From positions 1 through 64,000 of the forward strand of contig JAUTXP010000056.1 of NCBI GenBank assembly GCA_030837965.1: a stretch of 64,000 bases of DNA, in the 5' to 3' direction. Below are positions 49,878-58,767 of the stretch, piece by piece. This DNA comes from Acidimicrobiaceae bacterium. Lineage in GTDB: Bacteria; Actinomycetota; Acidimicrobiia; Acidimicrobiales; JAUTXP01. The notes beneath the pieces were generated by a model. The model did not search any database, was not told the origin of the DNA, and saw only the letters and a list, made by a program, of their open reading frames with translations. A program made the translations under genes and the position numbers. Positions within the stretch are counted from its first letter, which is position 1; each line of letters starts with the position of its first letter.

Positions 49878-49905
49878 GGCCCGGCGGGCCAAGGCCTGCC
49901 GGGCC
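49878..49905. terminator. GC-rich hairpin before the SARP-like gene
   Basis: GGCCCGGC (49878-49885) and GCCGGGCC (49898-49905) form an 8-bp perfect stem in the 116-nt gap following the transfer cluster. A weak U-tract is absent, so it could be a terminator or an mRNA 5' structure. Confidence 0.4.
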
Positions 49906-49967
49906 GTCCGCTCCAAACCCGAGAGGCAAAAGGACCCCTAAAGGTGAATAATGGGACAGAGAGAAAC

Positions 49968-52553
49968 ATGAGGAATCTCCGGCAGGCTGGGGCCGCGCCG
50001 CACCGGGCGCGGGGACTCGGGGCGCTGCTCGCCGCCCTGCTCTGCATCGCCGCATCCGCGCCCGCCGCGTCGGCCGACGTCGACGCCTACGCGCAAGACG
50101 CCAACACCGTCGTGGGCAACGTCGACGCCTTCGACGGCCCGCAGTTCGCGGCCCCCGCCGACGGGCGCGTCCGCGGCTACGGGTTCTCCTTCACGGTGAC
50201 GAAGTCGGGGCCGGTCGACCGGTACAGCCTCGGGTCGAGCTGGCACCACGCGGGCCAGGGCCAGAGGCTCGTGGGGTTCAACCTTCGCATCGACGACCCG
50301 GCCGACTCCGACCACCCCGTGCACGGCGCGGTGGTCGTCGCGGGCGGCGGGCGGATCGCCATCGGCGACGGCGCGTTCGACCTCCAGCGGGGCGAGTGGG
50401 CCTACGTCGCCTCGGTCCCGGCAGGCACCCAGGACGTGGGCCTTGAGCTGTCGGCCGCGGGCTATGCACAGACCTTCTCGCTCACGTCGGGTGCCCGCAC
50501 CGGCCCGCAGCCGGCGGTGCTCTACCGCGACCTGCTGTCGCCCGACGTGGCCAAGGAGGGCGCGGGCGAGCGCACGATGCGGGTGGCCGACGAGGCGACG
50601 GGCGACCGGGGGTCGCTCACCTTCAGCCTCAAGCAGGCCCGCCTGTCGTTCTTCACCCCGCCCGAGCCGGTCGGCCCGGCGGAGGACCCCGCCCAGGCCT
50701 TCCTCGTGGTCGAGGCCGACGTGGAGTCGCCCTACAGCAGCGACGTCCAGTTCACCGCCTACAAGGCGCTCCCGGCCTCCGCCGTCACGGCGACGCTGCC
50801 GGACGGGACTGTCGTGCAGGCGCAGCACGCGGGCCCCGAGGACGACGGCTTCATGTCCGGCTCGTACTACTTCCCGGTCCCCGGCGACGCCGAGGCGGCG
50901 CGGGTGACCATCAAGCCGGGCACCTTCGACGCGTACCGATACGGCGAGGCGGGCGCCGAGCCGACCCCAGTGAAGGCAGAGGGCACGGCGGTGTTCGACA
51001 TCGAGTTCACCCCCGGCGGCGCGTCGAAGCTGCCCAAGCTCCCGAAGGGCTCGACCGCCACGACGGCACGACCGGCGTCGCCCGAGACGGGCTCCGGCGA
51101 CGTGCCCACCAGCAGGCCAAAGCGCACCGGAGGCGGCTCCACAGTTCCGGTCCTCCTTCTGCTCTTGGCGCTCGCCGCGGTCGGCGCGTTCGCAGCCCGC
51201 AACTGGCTGCGGCGCAGGATCACGGCAGTCATCAATGTGGGCCCCAGTAACACGGCGCCGGACGACGTCGGAGACCTCTCCCTCCCGACGCCGTTTGCCA
51301 CGCTGGTCGGGCAGGGAGCCGTCGCCGCGGTGAGGGCAGCCGTCATCCAGGAGCTCGACGCCGGGCACAGCGAAGTCGTCGTCCTGGCAAGCGGCCCGGT
51401 CGAAGGGCTCGGTCGTGAGCTCGAGGCCACCGACGCCCGCGTCGTCCACGATGCGGCCCACCTGACGACGGAGGTGGAGGCAGCCGCGCTGTCGGCCGCA
51501 CGCGCCGCGGCCGAGGCCGCAGAGGACGGCTCCAACGGCCAGGCGTGGAGCGTCATGATCGTCGCCCCCGGTGACGCCGCCGAGCAGGCAGCCGCCGCTG
51601 CCGCCGCATCGACGGGGACCGTTCTGGTCCGAGCACTCGCGCTCGACGGCGACCGCGCGCCGGTCGTCCAGGTGGATGCCAGCGGCGTCGCAACTTTGCC
51701 GGACGGACGACGCGGGGACGTGCCGCTGGCCGAGGCGGTCCCTGCTCCCGAGGGAGCCCCGATCATCGAGGCGGAGCCGCCTGCACCGGCCACGCCGGCC
51801 CATGCGCTTGAAGGCGACACGCCCGCCATCGACGTGGCGCTCCTCGGCGCCTATCGGGTCTCCGTAGCGGGCAAGGAGGGCACCGGCGGCTGGCGCACGA
51901 CGGCCCGCGAGCTGCTCGCGCTCCTGGCCGTTCATCCGGACGGCCTGACGCTTGAAGCGGCCGTCGAGGCGATGTGGCCCTCGGCCGACCCCGACAAGGC
52001 GCGGGTCAACTTCCGCCAGGCGGTCAAGAACCTCAGGAAGATGCTGCGCCCGCCCTCGGGCGTGCGCCCGGACTGGACCCCCGTGGAGCTCGTGTCGGGC
52101 CGCTACCGGCTCGACACCGAGGTCATCTCCATCGACGTCCGCCAATTCGAGGCAGCGGCAGCCGCGGCGGCGTCAGGAGACCTCGCCGCGGCGCAGCGGG
52201 CAGTCGACCTCTACCGCGACGAGCTTGCCGCTGACGAGGACTTCTTGTGGGCCGAGCCACACCGGGAGAGGCTTCGGGGCGTCATGGTCCGCGTGATCGG
52301 CCGCCTGACGGCCAACTGCCGGGCCTCGGGCGACCTCGACCGCGCCGCCCTACTGCTCGAGCGGGCCATCTCCATCCGCCCCGACTCCGAGCCGCTCTAC
52401 CGGGACCTCATGGAGGTGGAGCGAGCACAGGGCAACGAGGACGGCGTGCGCCACACGTACGCCCGCCTCGAAGCCGCCCTGGCGCGGGAGAAACTAAAGC
52501 CCACGGCGAGGACGAAGGCGCTCCTCGCGGCGGACACTTCCCCCGCCGGCTGA
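49968..52553 (+). CDS. Membrane-anchored regulator: extracellular domain plus cytoplasmic SARP (wHTH-BTAD) domain
   Basis: An 861-residue protein. It opens with a signal peptide (LGALLAALLCIAASAPAASA) and has a beta-rich exported region (about 40-350), a low-complexity linker and a membrane span (TVPVLLLLLALAAVGAFAAR, about 392-412). A middle part follows, then from about residue 620 an OmpR/SARP winged helix (WRTTARELLALLAVHPDGLT ... RVNFRQAVKNLRKMLR) and a BTAD helical domain (about 720-860). It looks like a one-component sensor that signals across the membrane to DNA. A GTG at 49944 would add 8 residues. The signal and target genes are unknown. Confidence 0.82.
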   Translation: MRNLRQAGAAPHRARGLGALLAALLCIAASAPAASADVDAYAQDANTVVGNVDAFDGPQFAAPADGRVRGYGFSFTVTKSGPVDRYSLGSSWHHAGQGQRLVGFNLRIDDPADSDHPVHGAVVVAGGGRIAIGDGAFDLQRGEWAYVASVPAGTQDVGLELSAAGYAQTFSLTSGARTGPQPAVLYRDLLSPDVAKEGAGERTMRVADEATGDRGSLTFSLKQARLSFFTPPEPVGPAEDPAQAFLVVEADVESPYSSDVQFTAYKALPASAVTATLPDGTVVQAQHAGPEDDGFMSGSYYFPVPGDAEAARVTIKPGTFDAYRYGEAGAEPTPVKAEGTAVFDIEFTPGGASKLPKLPKGSTATTARPASPETGSGDVPTSRPKRTGGGSTVPVLLLLLALAAVGAFAARNWLRRRITAVINVGPSNTAPDDVGDLSLPTPFATLVGQGAVAAVRAAVIQELDAGHSEVVVLASGPVEGLGRELEATDARVVHDAAHLTTEVEAAALSAARAAAEAAEDGSNGQAWSVMIVAPGDAAEQAAAAAAASTGTVLVRALALDGDRAPVVQVDASGVATLPDGRRGDVPLAEAVPAPEGAPIIEAEPPAPATPAHALEGDTPAIDVALLGAYRVSVAGKEGTGGWRTTARELLALLAVHPDGLTLEAAVEAMWPSADPDKARVNFRQAVKNLRKMLRPPSGVRPDWTPVELVSGRYRLDTEVISIDVRQFEAAAAAAASGDLAAAQRAVDLYRDELAADEDFLWAEPHRERLRGVMVRVIGRLTANCRASGDLDRAALLLERAISIRPDSEPLYRDLMEVERAQGNEDGVRHTYARLEAALAREKLKPTARTKALLAADTSPAG

Positions 52554-52653
52554 TCCGCCGGCGATACGGCTTGACCCCCTCCGCGGAGTCCCTGTATCTG
52601 TCCACCTGACGTTCGCAGCCCCGTCATGCAGCACGCCCCCGGGCCGCCGCTTA

Positions 52654-52701
52654 CCAACCGGAAAACGGTTGGCCGGGGCGCTGCGCGAACAGCCCCCGGC
52701 C
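52654..52701. promoter_or_regulatory. Two consecutive hairpins in the gap after the SARP-like gene
   Basis: CCAACCG-GAAAA-CGGTTGG (52654-52672) is followed by GGCCGGGG (52671-52678) and CCCCGGCC (52694-52701). They share two bases, so the two structures are mutually exclusive, as in an attenuator. The next ATG (52733) has AAAGGAA upstream. Confidence 0.5.
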
Positions 52702-52732
52702 TGGCCGCTTCCTTCTGACAAAGGAAACGACA

Positions 52733-53032
52733 ATGGCAAACGCTACGACACACGACGCTCCGTCTCAGGCTCTGCGCGACTCGATCGCCAACGCCACCGA
52801 GGAGGGGCTGGAGCTCGAACGGCTCCTGATCAACTTCGCGGGCAACGTCCGACAGGCCGGGATCGACTTCGACGCCGAAGTCTCCGACCTCGACGACAGC
52901 GACCCGCGCTACCAACACGCGGCCGTCCGCTCGGGACTTGGCGTCCTGCACGCGATGGTCGAGCAGATGGCCGACATCCTCAGCGAGGCCCTCGGCGACC
53001 CCGAGGAGTACGCCCCGCGGGTGGCGGCATGA
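52733..53032 (+). CDS. Hypothetical 99-residue acidic helical protein
   Basis: An acidic, mostly helical protein (ALRDSIANATEEGLELERLL, then AVRSGLGVLHAMVEQMADIL). No family is recognised. AAAGGAAACGACA precedes the ATG. It overlaps the next small DNA-binding gene by 4 bp (ATGA), so the two may be a regulator and its partner or an antitoxin-like pair. It opens a short accessory operon. Confidence 0.65.
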   Translation: MANATTHDAPSQALRDSIANATEEGLELERLLINFAGNVRQAGIDFDAEVSDLDDSDPRYQHAAVRSGLGVLHAMVEQMADILSEALGDPEEYAPRVAA

Positions 53033-53259
53033 GCCCCCGCGCCCGCCAGCCGCGGGTCTCGCTGGAGCCGCTCGTCCAGCGGTACGGCAACGTCAGCATC
53101 CTGGCCCGCGCCCTCGGCGTCGACCGAGCGCAGGTCGCCCACTGGCGCAGTGACGGCGTGCCCATCGAGTCCGCCGACCGCATCGCCATCGCGGTTGGAC
53201 GCCACCCGGCCGAGGTCTGGCCCGAGTGGTACCGCCTGTCGGGCGATGAGGCGGCATAG
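53029..53259 (+). CDS. Small helix-turn-helix protein
   Basis: A 76-residue protein with a Cro-like helix-turn-helix (LVQRYGNVSILARALGVDRA, QVAHWRSDGVPIESADRIAI) and a C-terminal PAEVWPEWYRL. Size and fold suit a repressor or an excisionase. It overlaps both neighbours. It could be the excision factor, though it lies 16 kb from the recombinase. Confidence 0.7.
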   Translation: MSPRARQPRVSLEPLVQRYGNVSILARALGVDRAQVAHWRSDGVPIESADRIAIAVGRHPAEVWPEWYRLSGDEAA

Positions 53260-53827
53260 CGACGCCGCCCTCCGCGGGATCAAGGGGCTGGCCGGCGCGG
53301 CGGTTGACGCCGCCCGGCGGTCGGCCCCACCGCGGACGTGGCGGTTCGCCGTCGAGCGCCTGGTGGGCGGCTACTACTTCGTGAGCCCGGTCGGCTTCGC
53401 GTGGGATGCGTGCAAGGAGGCGGTCAAAGAGGAGCTGGAGAACCTGCAGGTGGCGGCGGGCGAGCTCGTGCGGACGCACAACGGCCTCATCCCGGCCGGG
53501 GCCGTCCGCTCCTACATGGAGCAGGAGAACTACCTCCCGCCAGGACGCGACCGCACCTGGGAGGGCTTCGTCGTTCTCACCATCGAGGTGGCCCACCCCG
53601 ACCCGTCCGCGCCGTCAGGGCCGTTCGCCGTGGTGCCGGCGGCGATGGGGCGGTTCACTGCCCTCGGGTGGGAGACGTACGACCTGTCGGGCACGCTCTT
53701 GAGCAAAGGCGAGTACCCCGTCCCTCCCGCGGGCCATCCGAACGCGATGCTCAAGCTGATGCTCGGCCAGTGCGCGTTCACGTTCGCCCAGGACGGCCCG
53801 GAGGCGTGGACGGGCCTGTGGGATTGA
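53246..53827 (+). CDS. Hypothetical 193-residue protein
   Basis: The ATG at 53246 overlaps the helix-turn-helix gene by 14 bp. The N-terminal 35 residues are basic. The rest (WRFAVERLVGGYYFVSPVGF ... EELENLQVAAGELVRTHNGL ... WEGFVVLTIEV) looks globular and soluble. No family is recognised. It is convergent with the nuclease-like gene, with about 40 bp between the stops. Confidence 0.6.
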   Translation: MRRHSDAALRGIKGLAGAAVDAARRSAPPRTWRFAVERLVGGYYFVSPVGFAWDACKEAVKEELENLQVAAGELVRTHNGLIPAGAVRSYMEQENYLPPGRDRTWEGFVVLTIEVAHPDPSAPSGPFAVVPAAMGRFTALGWETYDLSGTLLSKGEYPVPPAGHPNAMLKLMLGQCAFTFAQDGPEAWTGLWD

Positions 53828-53866
53828 TGGCAGGCCTGTGGCGTCGGCACCCCGGCCGACAGGCGC

Positions 53867-54754
53867 TTAGCCCCCGTCAGCCGCGCTGGTATCGCCCTCG
53901 AGTTGTTCGACATCGATTGTGCGTGCGGGCGGCATTTCAGGAGGCGGTGGCGCGCTGCCTGGGGGCGCGATCATCCGGATTTCAGTCGCAACACGGTAGA
54001 GGACATCGTCGACCGTCGAGATCCTGTCTGCCGGTGGGACAGGGAGGCCTACGTAGCCGTGGACGCCCTCACGCCACGCCACGATTCCGGCACCCTCCAG
54101 ATAGGTCTTCACAAGCGCTTGAGCTTCAGTGACCATCCGCTCCACGCTGTCCGCAGGGCGCAGTCGAGCCGCCCACAGGAAGTAGGTCTTCGGGAAAACA
54201 GATCCACGCCAAACGTCCCAATGCTCGATCGACGTTAGGTGCTGACGGCGAAACAGCTTCAAGTCCGTCGCCGCGAACTTGAGTTCCTTTCGGCGGTTCG
54301 TCCAGTCGGCCATCGCTCCGCGGGCGGGATCGGTGGGCGTCGCTGGCGCCCCTGTCACCTTTGTCTCCAGACAGACGAGAGGATCCACCTCCCGGTCAGG
54401 CCACGCCACGTCTATTTGATGCGTCTGCGAGAAGCCTTGAACGCGGACTCGGGGTGCAAGGCGGTGGGAGCTTTGGTTCTCCAGCAGAAGCGCGAGCAGA
54501 GTCGCGAACCAATTGCCCTTCCCGCGATAGACCGCGGCGAGGCGCTTGCCTGGCGCCTTGCGCTGGTCGCCCATCCCATCAGGCGGGAGGCCAGCGGCTC
54601 GATACGCGTCCAGGGTCCACATCAGATCCAGCCAGTCCGGCTCAACCTCGCTGAACATACGCACATGGGTGGCCTGGACGCGCTGTATCAGGGCGTCCCA
54701 CTTCTCTCCTGGATGCCCAACCCGCGACCGGAGCGCACTCTCCGTCTCCACCAC
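53867..54754 (-). CDS. PD-(D/E)XK nuclease-like protein, probable restriction endonuclease
   Basis: A 295-residue protein with the nuclease signature QIDVAWPD ... PLVCLETKVTG: D115 on one strand, then E130-x-K132, and a Q/E-rich helix before it. It lies 40 nt downstream of an N6-adenine methyltransferase on the same strand, the standard type II restriction-modification order. That pairing supports restriction of unmethylated DNA. The recognition site is unknown and no named enzyme is recognised with certainty. Confidence 0.68.
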   Translation of the reverse strand: MVETESALRSRVGHPGEKWDALIQRVQATHVRMFSEVEPDWLDLMWTLDAYRAAGLPPDGMGDQRKAPGKRLAAVYRGKGNWFATLLALLLENQSSHRLAPRVRVQGFSQTHQIDVAWPDREVDPLVCLETKVTGAPATPTDPARGAMADWTNRRKELKFAATDLKLFRRQHLTSIEHWDVWRGSVFPKTYFLWAARLRPADSVERMVTEAQALVKTYLEGAGIVAWREGVHGYVGLPVPPADRISTVDDVLYRVATEIRMIAPPGSAPPPPEMPPARTIDVEQLEGDTSAADGG

Positions 54755-54794
54755 GCTTCCTAGCGTCGCACATCGAGACGACCGCGCCGATGGA

Positions 54795-56471
54795 CTACTG
54801 CCCTAGACGGCGCTCTCGAAGAGAGGCCGCCGCGTCGTGAAGCTCCGCGACGTCGGCCAGCGGCAGTCCAATCGTCTCGTGCAGCAGAACTTCATCAACA
54901 CGCTTAGCGACGTTCGTCCATAGTCCATCCTGCAGTTGTCGATCGAGCGCTTGGCGCTCGGCCTTCAGGCGATCCCAGGCAGCGAGTAAAGCTTTGATCG
55001 ATGGGACGGGAAGCGAGAGAGCCTCCCGGGGCTCCATCTTGAGCATCCCGCCCCCGTACGCGCGGCCGTGGATCTCTGCGCCGAGCATGGTGACTGAGTT
55101 GAGCGCGAGCAGTGGCAGAGCGGCGCCGACCGCTCGTGGGGTATCGCGCTTGAGGCGCACACCGTGCATCGAGTTGAGAAGACTGGTTTTCGCCGTGTTA
55201 CGAACGAATCTCGGGTACCTGTGGCTCATGTACGTGAAGAACAAGTCAGGCGGCGCGACCACCGGTGGCCTCCACCACGGCGACCTCACCTGACACTTGT
55301 ACGCCTGGTTCACGCCCTCGCGCTCGCCCCGTTCTACGTAACGTCGAAGGGACGGTGTCTCATCCTCGGGCTCGGGGCACAGTAACCACACACGTTCTCC
55401 GGCAGCCTTCAACCGCTCCCAGTGCGCCTTAGTGAAGGTCGTGCCACGCAGATGGCGGGAGCCCGGAGGACAGATCGGCCGTAACAGTTCTTCCGTGAGG
55501 CCGTACTCGTGCCGGGCAGCCTCGGACAGTGCGAAGTAATGGTTCGCACCTGTGACCGTGCCGAGCTCGACGCTGCCGATCTGGCTGAGATTCAAGAAGT
55601 GCGAAGCGACAACCTCGCGATACCGGCGTCGGCGCGCAAGTGGCAGCAGGAGGTCGGTCCACTTGCCCTCACTCGCGGGAGTCACACTCACGCTGTCTCC
55701 AAAGTGAAGCGAGGCAAGGTCCGAAGCGTCCTCCACGTATACGAGGCTGAAGCTGTCGCAACCGCCACTCCCATGAGCGAGCAGCAGAACCACCTTCTCG
55801 AGCGCGTCGTCGAATTGGAGCCGCTCGAACATGACAAGGGTGACGCCAGCGAAGCGGTGGCGGAGCCATCGCCGAATCGGCTCCGCATAGTGCACGGTAA
55901 GGAGTTCCGCCGGCAGAACCATGGCAAGCCGGCCATCAGGCTTGAGAAAGCCCGACGAGTGAACAACTACTGACGCCCACGAAGAAGCGAGCCCGGACAG
56001 CCTCACACCCTGCTTCAGTGCCGCCGCGATCGATCGTTGCCGCGCCGCGCCACGATGCTCCTGATACCGCACGAACGGAGGGTTGCCCACGACTGCGTCG
56101 ACCAACGGCAGCGCGCTGCCGAATTCGTCAGGCGTTGGGATTGCGAACACGTCGCTCGGGATGAGGTGTGCATCCAGCCCTTCGTCCTCGAGCAGTGCCA
56201 TCGACGCGTCCAGTGAGGGGCGGTGAAGGTCAACACCGAATACTTGATCGTCGAGGCGACTCGGCTCGCAGCCCAGCTCGTGCAGTCGGCGCCCAGCCGC
56301 CAGGAGGAAAACTGCCTCGCCGCAAGTCGGATCAAGGACCGTTGTGGCCGCGTTCCGTACCGCCCAGCCGGCAAGAAAGTCCGCGATAGCCGGAGGCGTG
56401 AAGAACGCGCCGCGCGCCTTACGGTCGCCGTCCTCTGGTCGCAGGGCGCTCAGCGCCGGTGTATCCCGCAC
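54795..56471 (-). CDS. N6-adenine DNA methyltransferase (TaqI-like, gamma class)
   Basis: A 558-residue methyltransferase. Motif X is GAFFTP (21-26), motif I DPTCGEAVF (47-55) and catalytic motif IV NPPFV (130-134), the order of gamma-class N6-adenine enzymes such as M.TaqI. The C-terminal half (about 280-558) would be the target-recognition domain (GTVTGANHYFALS and LLALNSVTMLG are typical). It is expected to protect sites from the adjacent nuclease. A 26-bp palindrome lies about 45-70 bp upstream. Confidence 0.9.
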   Translation of the reverse strand: MRDTPALSALRPEDGDRKARGAFFTPPAIADFLAGWAVRNAATTVLDPTCGEAVFLLAAGRRLHELGCEPSRLDDQVFGVDLHRPSLDASMALLEDEGLDAHLIPSDVFAIPTPDEFGSALPLVDAVVGNPPFVRYQEHRGAARQRSIAAALKQGVRLSGLASSWASVVVHSSGFLKPDGRLAMVLPAELLTVHYAEPIRRWLRHRFAGVTLVMFERLQFDDALEKVVLLLAHGSGGCDSFSLVYVEDASDLASLHFGDSVSVTPASEGKWTDLLLPLARRRRYREVVASHFLNLSQIGSVELGTVTGANHYFALSEAARHEYGLTEELLRPICPPGSRHLRGTTFTKAHWERLKAAGERVWLLCPEPEDETPSLRRYVERGEREGVNQAYKCQVRSPWWRPPVVAPPDLFFTYMSHRYPRFVRNTAKTSLLNSMHGVRLKRDTPRAVGAALPLLALNSVTMLGAEIHGRAYGGGMLKMEPREALSLPVPSIKALLAAWDRLKAERQALDRQLQDGLWTNVAKRVDEVLLHETIGLPLADVAELHDAAASLRERRLGQ

Positions 56472-56516
56472 GGTGGGCCTCCCAACACGAAACTACACGA
56501 ATGTAACTCCGGCCAG

Positions 56517-56542
56517 TGTAATCGAACGTGTGTTCGATTACA
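56517..56542. promoter_or_regulatory. 26-bp palindrome upstream of the methyltransferase
   Basis: TGTAATCGAAC-GTGT-GTTCGATTACA (56517-56542) is a perfect 11-bp inverted repeat in the otherwise gene-free 377-nt stretch 56472-56848. It may be an operator for the methyltransferase-nuclease pair, or terminate the upstream transcript. No other feature was seen in this gap. Confidence 0.7.
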
Positions 56543-56848
56543 AGGTGCAGTTAGCGCCACCTCTGCCCGCATGAAGCATCCGAGGTAGTTGGAGCAGGCT
56601 CCGTGGGACCGGTGCTCCGGACGACGCTCTTCGACGGCGTGCGTCCGTGCATCGCCACCCTCTGTGACCGGGGCGCCACACCCCTCGTGGTACACGATTC
56701 CGTGATGTCGCCTACACCGCAGCGTCTGATCGGTTGGGCGACGTCATGCACGTCATCCACCCTCCATTTGCACCCTGAGGGTTGTATCGACTCGACAGCC
56801 GGTCTATTTCTCGTCGCCGGCGACATCGGTCTGGCTCGAGTTGAGCGG

Positions 56849-57472
56849 CTACAGACACCTCAACTCTCGAGCGTACGGACGCACGCTTGGCACGCTCGTC
56901 ATCACTTGCCGGAGGAAGTCGACGTCGTACAACGCGACCAGCGCTGCGAGCACGAGCGAGACAGGCGAGCCTGCATCGAGGGGGATAGCGGGCTGCCTGG
57001 TGTTGATCGGCTGCGTCACCGGAAGAGACCGCCCTGTGCGTCCGAAGGACGTAATTCGCTGCACGTGGAAGAACATGTGCCTGGGTCCCGCTCGTTCGGG
57101 CGTTTCGAAGCGGTTGCCGTTCGCCTTGAGCTTGTTGCCGTCGAGCACGAACATCGCGATGTAGAGCCGAAGGAAGGGCGCCGCGGAGGAGAAGTCCCAC
57201 CTCAACGCGACGACTGGGATCCAGATCGCTCCAAGGTCCGACGCCGGTCCATACACGAAGTTCGACTGATCGTCGCCGATGGAGACGATTGGGCCTCCTC
57301 GGGGGTGCAACAACCGTCGCAACTCGAAATGGTCGATGGGCGGCCAGTCGCTCGTCACCCGGTTGCGAAGCAATAGCGCCTGCGCGTTGTAGAGCTTGGC
57401 CTCACGAGCTTCAAGTGCAGCGAGCCACACGAGCACATCCGCGAGCGCCCGAGTCGCGCGGGTGTCTGGCAT
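56849..57472 (-). CDS. Unknown protein in the GHKL/receiver operon
   Basis: A 207-residue protein whose ATG at 57472 overlaps the receiver-protein stop by one base. It has a helical N-terminus (ALADVLVWLAALEAREAKLY), a middle part PIVSIGDDQSNFVYGPASDL, and FLRLYIAMFVLDGNKLKANG. No family is recognised and no catalytic motif is evident. Tight coupling implies that it works with the two upstream proteins, perhaps as effector or adaptor. Confidence 0.7.
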   Translation of the reverse strand: MPDTRATRALADVLVWLAALEAREAKLYNAQALLLRNRVTSDWPPIDHFELRRLLHPRGGPIVSIGDDQSNFVYGPASDLGAIWIPVVALRWDFSSAAPFLRLYIAMFVLDGNKLKANGNRFETPERAGPRHMFFHVQRITSFGRTGRSLPVTQPINTRQPAIPLDAGSPVSLVLAALVALYDVDFLRQVMTSVPSVRPYARELRCL

Positions 57473-58764
57473 CAACGCTCAAGGACGTCTGAAGGCTCGT
57501 ACACCACCTCCGACAAGGAGAACGGCCCTTCATACAGTTCCGGCGCGACGCCAAGGGCCTGCGAGAGGGGCTTGGGCCCGGCAACGTGCCGGGTCACCCA
57601 TGGCGAGTGCACATCGGCGCTATAGGTGAGGCAGGCCTCCTGTGGAAGGAACCGCGAGACATCCTCACAGAATCGAACAGGTGGCTCTTCGCCGTCCCAT
57701 GGGTCCTTCACCTCCGCGATGCGGTGGTCCACCGCGAGCCGTTGCCACCACCACGCTGGGCGGGAGAGCCAAAACCCATTCTCGAACAACGCGGCTGCCG
57801 CTGCCGGATGGTCGACCAAGCTCGATTCCGGACGCGGGTAGGCCCCGAGGTCGAATGCCGCCAGATCCTTAACGCCGTCGCCTAGAAGACTGGGGAACCG
57901 TTCAACGAGGTGAGGGCGGTCCACCAGCACCTCACCGCCCGCGAGGACCTCGCGCTCGAGCCACTTAGCGACGCGGCTCGCCGCGATCCGGATGAGGGCC
58001 GCGGGTTCCCAGGGCGCGTCGGTGATGTCGAGACCGCGGGGCGTTCCCGAGACAGCAAACTCGGCGAAGGTCATGGTGGTCGGATCCAAGCCACCGAAGA
58101 ACTCGAGCGCTTCTCGAGGCACCGTAGGGTAGCCGTTCTCGATCAGACCGAGAGTGGGGAGAACTGGTTGCGTCATCCGATCAGCGAGGAACTCAATCCG
58201 TTGCTTCTGCGCCTGGACCACGTCGGCGAGATTCGGCCACGCGGAAGGTCGGAACCCGACAACGGTCTCGCCCCAGAGCCCGGGATTTCCGAGCTGCACC
58301 CCCCCGATGTTGAGGTCAGCGTAGGAGCCCACATGTCCGCGTAGGTCGAGATTGAACGGGTTCTCCCCAAACTGGTTGAGGCCCACAATGTACGCGCACC
58401 GTGAAAAGCAGCGGACGAGGTACGCAAGCTGTTCGCCGGTGACGCGTGGACGAGTGGGCAAGGGATGGCTCTCTGCCTCGCTATCTGCGCCTAACCAAAA
58501 CAGGTCGTAGTCGAGGACGACCATGTCCACATCATCGAACAAGTTGTGTCCGACATCGGACTCGTCGGTTGGGCCGAACTCAAGGCGCTTGTGCTCCCTC
58601 CTCAATCGAGCCACATCGCGCCGCTTCTCCAATGAGATGATCGCTTCGACGACTTCATCATCATCAGGATTGTCCGCCAGCTCCAAGTGGCTTCCAAGGG
58701 GCTCGAGGGCGGAACGCCACCGCGTGGCACGCTTCTCGATGTCATCGCAGATGAGGACCTTCAT
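57472..58764 (-). CDS. Receiver-like domain fused to an unknown C-terminal domain
   Basis: A 430-residue protein. The N-terminus MKVLICDDIEKRATRW has the acidic pair D7-D8 and VVLDYDLFW places D85 as possible phospho-acceptor, the pattern of response-regulator receivers. An insertion of about 30 residues separates them. The C-terminal 300 residues (from GEQLAYLVRCFSRCAYIVGL) match no DNA-binding output I know. It follows the GHKL protein by 3 nt, so phosphotransfer from that protein is likely. Its output may be enzymatic or structural rather than transcriptional. Confidence 0.72.
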   Translation of the reverse strand: MKVLICDDIEKRATRWRSALEPLGSHLELADNPDDDEVVEAIISLEKRRDVARLRREHKRLEFGPTDESDVGHNLFDDVDMVVLDYDLFWLGADSEAESHPLPTRPRVTGEQLAYLVRCFSRCAYIVGLNQFGENPFNLDLRGHVGSYADLNIGGVQLGNPGLWGETVVGFRPSAWPNLADVVQAQKQRIEFLADRMTQPVLPTLGLIENGYPTVPREALEFFGGLDPTTMTFAEFAVSGTPRGLDITDAPWEPAALIRIAASRVAKWLEREVLAGGEVLVDRPHLVERFPSLLGDGVKDLAAFDLGAYPRPESSLVDHPAAAAALFENGFWLSRPAWWWQRLAVDHRIAEVKDPWDGEEPPVRFCEDVSRFLPQEACLTYSADVHSPWVTRHVAGPKPLSQALGVAPELYEGPFSLSEVVYEPSDVLER

Positions 58765-58767
58765 GCG

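Noticed and set aside
56603-57376. 257-codon plus-strand frame opposite the 207-residue protein
   Set aside because: The minus-strand protein is translationally coupled to the receiver gene and looks globular; the plus frame does not.
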